Shown in pieces: positions 8,219-9,885 of a stretch of DNA of 9,885 bases. The notes beneath the pieces were generated by a model. That model was not told where the DNA came from, searched no databases, and was given only the letters and a program-made list of their open reading frames with translations. Each line of letters starts with the position of its first letter. The stretch's first letter is position 1. Origin of the DNA: Comamonadaceae bacterium (GTDB lineage: Bacteria; Pseudomonadota; Gammaproteobacteria; Burkholderiales; Burkholderiaceae). The stretch lies in assembly GCA_947505915.1 (NCBI GenBank), contig CANNNH010000043.1:1-9885 (forward strand). The letters are read 5' to 3'. The translations under genes were made by a program, and so were the position numbers.

Positions 8219-8437
8219 AACGCATACCGACAGGCCACAGGCTGGCAGCTGAGGATATCGGCGTCGCAACGGGAACTATCGTTGGCTCAGACCTGCTGGC
8301 TGCTACCGGCCATTAGCTGACGGTCACAGCACTTGCCGATAGCAGTAGCTCGTGGAGCAGATCGGCCAGAAGCAGAAAGTCATTAGCGCAAGAGCATGGA
8401 CCAGTTCGTCGCTGATTACCGGAATCAGGGCTGGCGG
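8219..8437. repeat. Intergenic stretch with degenerate ACCGGCCA-type repeats, no gene
   Basis: There is no convincing frame on either strand. Two copies of a related unit can be aligned: ACCGGCCATTAGCTGACGG... at 8305-8330 and ATCGGCCAGAAGCAGAAAG... at 8361-8387. They share A-Y-CGGCCA-NN-AGC-N-GA-NN-GTCA and end in AGC. The same word style occurs at 1-150. I recall such units as common decayed dispersed repeats between proteobacterial genes; no function is known to me. Confidence 0.4.
8412..8428 (-). terminator. Hairpin just after the LacI-type gene
   Basis: CTGATT-ACCGG-AATCAG is a perfect 6-bp inverted repeat with a 5-nt loop, 9 nt beyond the TAG stop of the minus-strand LacI-type gene. 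No T-run follows on that strand, so it is at best a weak terminator or an mRNA end structure. Confidence 0.3.
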
Positions 8438-9382
8438 CTACTCTGAACGCAAGGCCGTTGATTCCCGCTCAACGATGCGAAAACCGATGTCGTTAATCTT
8501 CTGAGGGACTTCTTTCCCGGCGCAGCGGCTCAGGATTAGTTCGGCTGCCATGCGGCCAATTCCCGCACCGTCCACATGCACTGTCGTGAGTGACGGCACC
8601 AAGTGGGCCGCAAAGTCGGCATCGCCGAAACCGCACAGTGCCAAGTCCTGCGGAACCCGCAAGCCACGCGCAAGCGCCTCGACCAGCACACCCTGGGCAA
8701 GTCCGTCTGAACTGCAGAAGATGGCCTCGATGCCCGGCTCTTTTTCCAGGATTTCGCTCAGCGCCCGTCGCCCGCTTGCCAGGTTGCTAGGGGCGGGAAT
8801 CGTCACCGTGGGAACGTCGTGACCAAAAGTGGCCATGAATCCTTGGCGTCGCTGTTGGGCTCGCTCGTCATCACCCGTGGCTAAGGCCACATTCTTCCAC
8901 CCGCGCGACAGGAAAAAACCAGCCACCGCATTGCCCACCTTGATGTGCGAAAAGCCAACAATCATGTCAATTGGATGCTCGCTAAGGTCCCAGGTCTCCA
9001 CAACTGGAACACCAAGATTTTTCAGGAGTTCGCGAGCCTTGGGCGAGTGCACCTGACCGGCAACAACTACGCCGTCTGGTCTACGCCCCATCAAACTTGA
9101 AATTAGCTTTTCCTCGCGCGCATGGTCATAACCGGTCTGCCCAAGGATAAGTTGATATCCGCTCGTATCCAACGTTTCCGTCATGACCCGTACTGTGGGC
9201 AGGAACTGCGGCACGGAAATGATCGGAACTAAACCGACTACAGTCATGCTGCGACGCGACTTCAAGCCACCCGCTAGCATGTTGGGTATGTAGCCAGTAG
9301 CGATGACCGCTTGCTTGACCTTTTCGATTGCCGGTTTGGATACCTTCTCGGGTGTGCGCAAAGCACGCGAGGCACTACTGCC
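8438..9382 (-). pseudogene. LacI/GntR-family repressor gene lacking its DNA-binding N-terminus
   Basis: From a TTG at 9361 down to the TAG at 8438 the frame encodes 307 residues of a LacI-family regulator: the end of the DNA-binding domain (LRTPEKVSKPAIEKVKQAVI), the hinge (GYIPNMLAGGLKSRRS) and a whole periplasmic-binding-type sensor domain (VVGLVPI, GRRPDGVVVAG, VVETWDL, ATGDDERAQQRRQGF, CGFGDADFAAHLVPSLTTV). The normal opening with VAxxAGVSxxTVSRAL is missing. Just upstream only GSSASRAL remains, preceded by an in-frame TGA at 9383-9385, and no other frame supplies the helix-turn-helix. About 20-25 residues are gone, so the protein should not bind DNA. The ligand pocket resembles Burkholderiales gluconate-repressor-like proteins, but no sugar-use genes are nearby. 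It reads less GC-rich than the fatty-acid operon, fitting an acquired or decaying segment. A TTG-started sensor-only protein is possible but less likely. Confidence 0.75.
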
Positions 9383-9385
9383 TCA

Positions 9386-9847
9386 ACGAGCATTCCGCAC
9401 GAGCCGTACCGGCAGTCGGTCATCGCGGTGAGATGGAGTTCGTGAATGAGATCGGTGAGGTTGAGGTCAGCAACTCACATAGGTTTCTTATCCCGCCGAA
9501 TGGCATGCCGTGCAAGTCGCTCGTAGAGCGGGAGTTCAATCTTCGTTTCGACTTCACCTTGTCCACAGACCAGGCGGCTGAACTTAGGCTCCGATTGTCG
9601 GCTTGGCCGTTTCGCTCAAGCTGGCCGGCAGCGTGGCCCACGACGGCACCTATGTAGAGCAGTGCTCCGCGTACGCAGAGTGCTGATCGTCAAGCGATGG
9701 GGCAGCCAGACGTCACCCTGGGGCTGTAAGGTGCGCGGGCAGAGCGTGGGGTGCAGGCTAGCTGCGCGAAGGAATATTGCTGGGAAAGGGCTGCGAACGC
9801 AGACTGGAGTTCGGCCCAGCGTAGGCCGACTTCAAAAGGAGATCAGC
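9386..9847. other. Decayed intergenic region before a new gene
   Basis: No intact gene is visible. Overlapping frames on both strands at about 9330-9657 have no family resemblance I can name. A minus-strand frame (9615-9475, no proper start) contains VETKIELPLYERLARHA followed by RRDKKPM and a TGA, and after it VADLNLTDLIHELHL in the same frame; this looks faintly like a small ribbon-helix-helix protein broken by a stop. From about 9680 a plus-strand frame stays open without a start into the gene at 9848, so that part could also be leader sequence. Confidence 0.35.
9836..9841 (+). promoter_or_regulatory. Strong ribosome binding site of the gene at the window edge
   Basis: AAGGAG lies 6 nt before the ATG at 9848, an ideal spacing. 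It is the main reason to call a gene there. Confidence 0.7.
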
Positions 9848-9885
9848 ATGAAGCTGACGGATCAAGAGTTGCGCAAGCTGCGCGA
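9848..9885 (+). CDS. Start of a gene cut by the window edge, product unknown
   Basis: An ATG after AAGGAG opens a frame reading MKLTDQELRKLR and runs off the window after 12 full codons. The piece is charged and helical, but too short to assign to any family. Being on the plus strand beyond a decayed region, it probably belongs to a separate unit from the LacI-type gene. Confidence 0.55.
   Translation, partial: MKLTDQELRKLR

Noticed and set aside
8163..8437. CRISPR array or tandem repeat
   Set aside because: The repeated words are degenerate, irregularly spaced and only about two copies can be aligned; there are no uniform repeats or spacers.
9386..9847. Insertion sequence remnant or group II intron (GTGCGC start)
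   Set aside because: I found no terminal inverted repeats, target duplication, transposase motif or intron domain V; the GTGCGC word alone is not evidence.

Overview
The window is GC-rich, and its codon use and protein types suggest a betaproteobacterium, most likely of the Comamonadaceae (Acidovorax/Hydrogenophaga-like). That placement is inferred from how the proteins read; no database search was possible. It has a well-preserved metabolic core (about 620-8220) between two decayed, lower-GC flanks.

Core, minus strand (6082 down to 624): four tightly packed genes encode a complete beta-oxidation-type cycle. In transcription order they are a long FabG-type dehydrogenase/reductase, a MaoC-type (hydratase 2) enoyl-CoA hydratase, a FadI-type thiolase and a large acyl-CoA dehydrogenase. 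Junctions are 1 nt, 8 nt and about 2 nt, so this is one operon with translational coupling. The gene set and protein sizes match the mycobacterial fabG4-htdX-fadA2-fadE5 locus. The hydratase and dehydrogenase families both work on (R)-3-hydroxyacyl thioesters, so the cycle should run through the R-isomer rather than the S-isomer used by FadB.

Divergent from the operon is a FabR-like TetR regulator (6146-6823). The 63-bp gap contains one perfect 16-bp palindrome whose TACGAT hexamers fit as the -10 of both divergent promoters, each with a plausible -35 at 17 bp. One bound dimer could silence the operon and the regulator together. Right after the regulator comes a penicillin-binding-protein-5-type D-alanyl-D-alanine carboxypeptidase (6831-8162), followed by a rho-independent-like terminator.

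Left flank (1-620): degenerate intergenic sequence, then a HigA/HI1420-type antitoxin gene broken by a one-base frameshift. A TGTATC-N6-GATACA operator lies upstream, but no toxin gene is present. Right flank (8220-9885): degenerate dispersed-repeat sequence, a LacI/GntR-family repressor gene that has lost its DNA-binding start, about 450 bp of decayed sequence, and the first 12 codons of a new plus-strand gene with a strong ribosome binding site.

I see no CRISPR array, tRNA, rRNA, complete insertion sequence or obviously new defence system. The most interesting items are the R-specific fatty-acid cycle with its one-palindrome, two-promoter switch, and the decaying regulatory genes on both sides.
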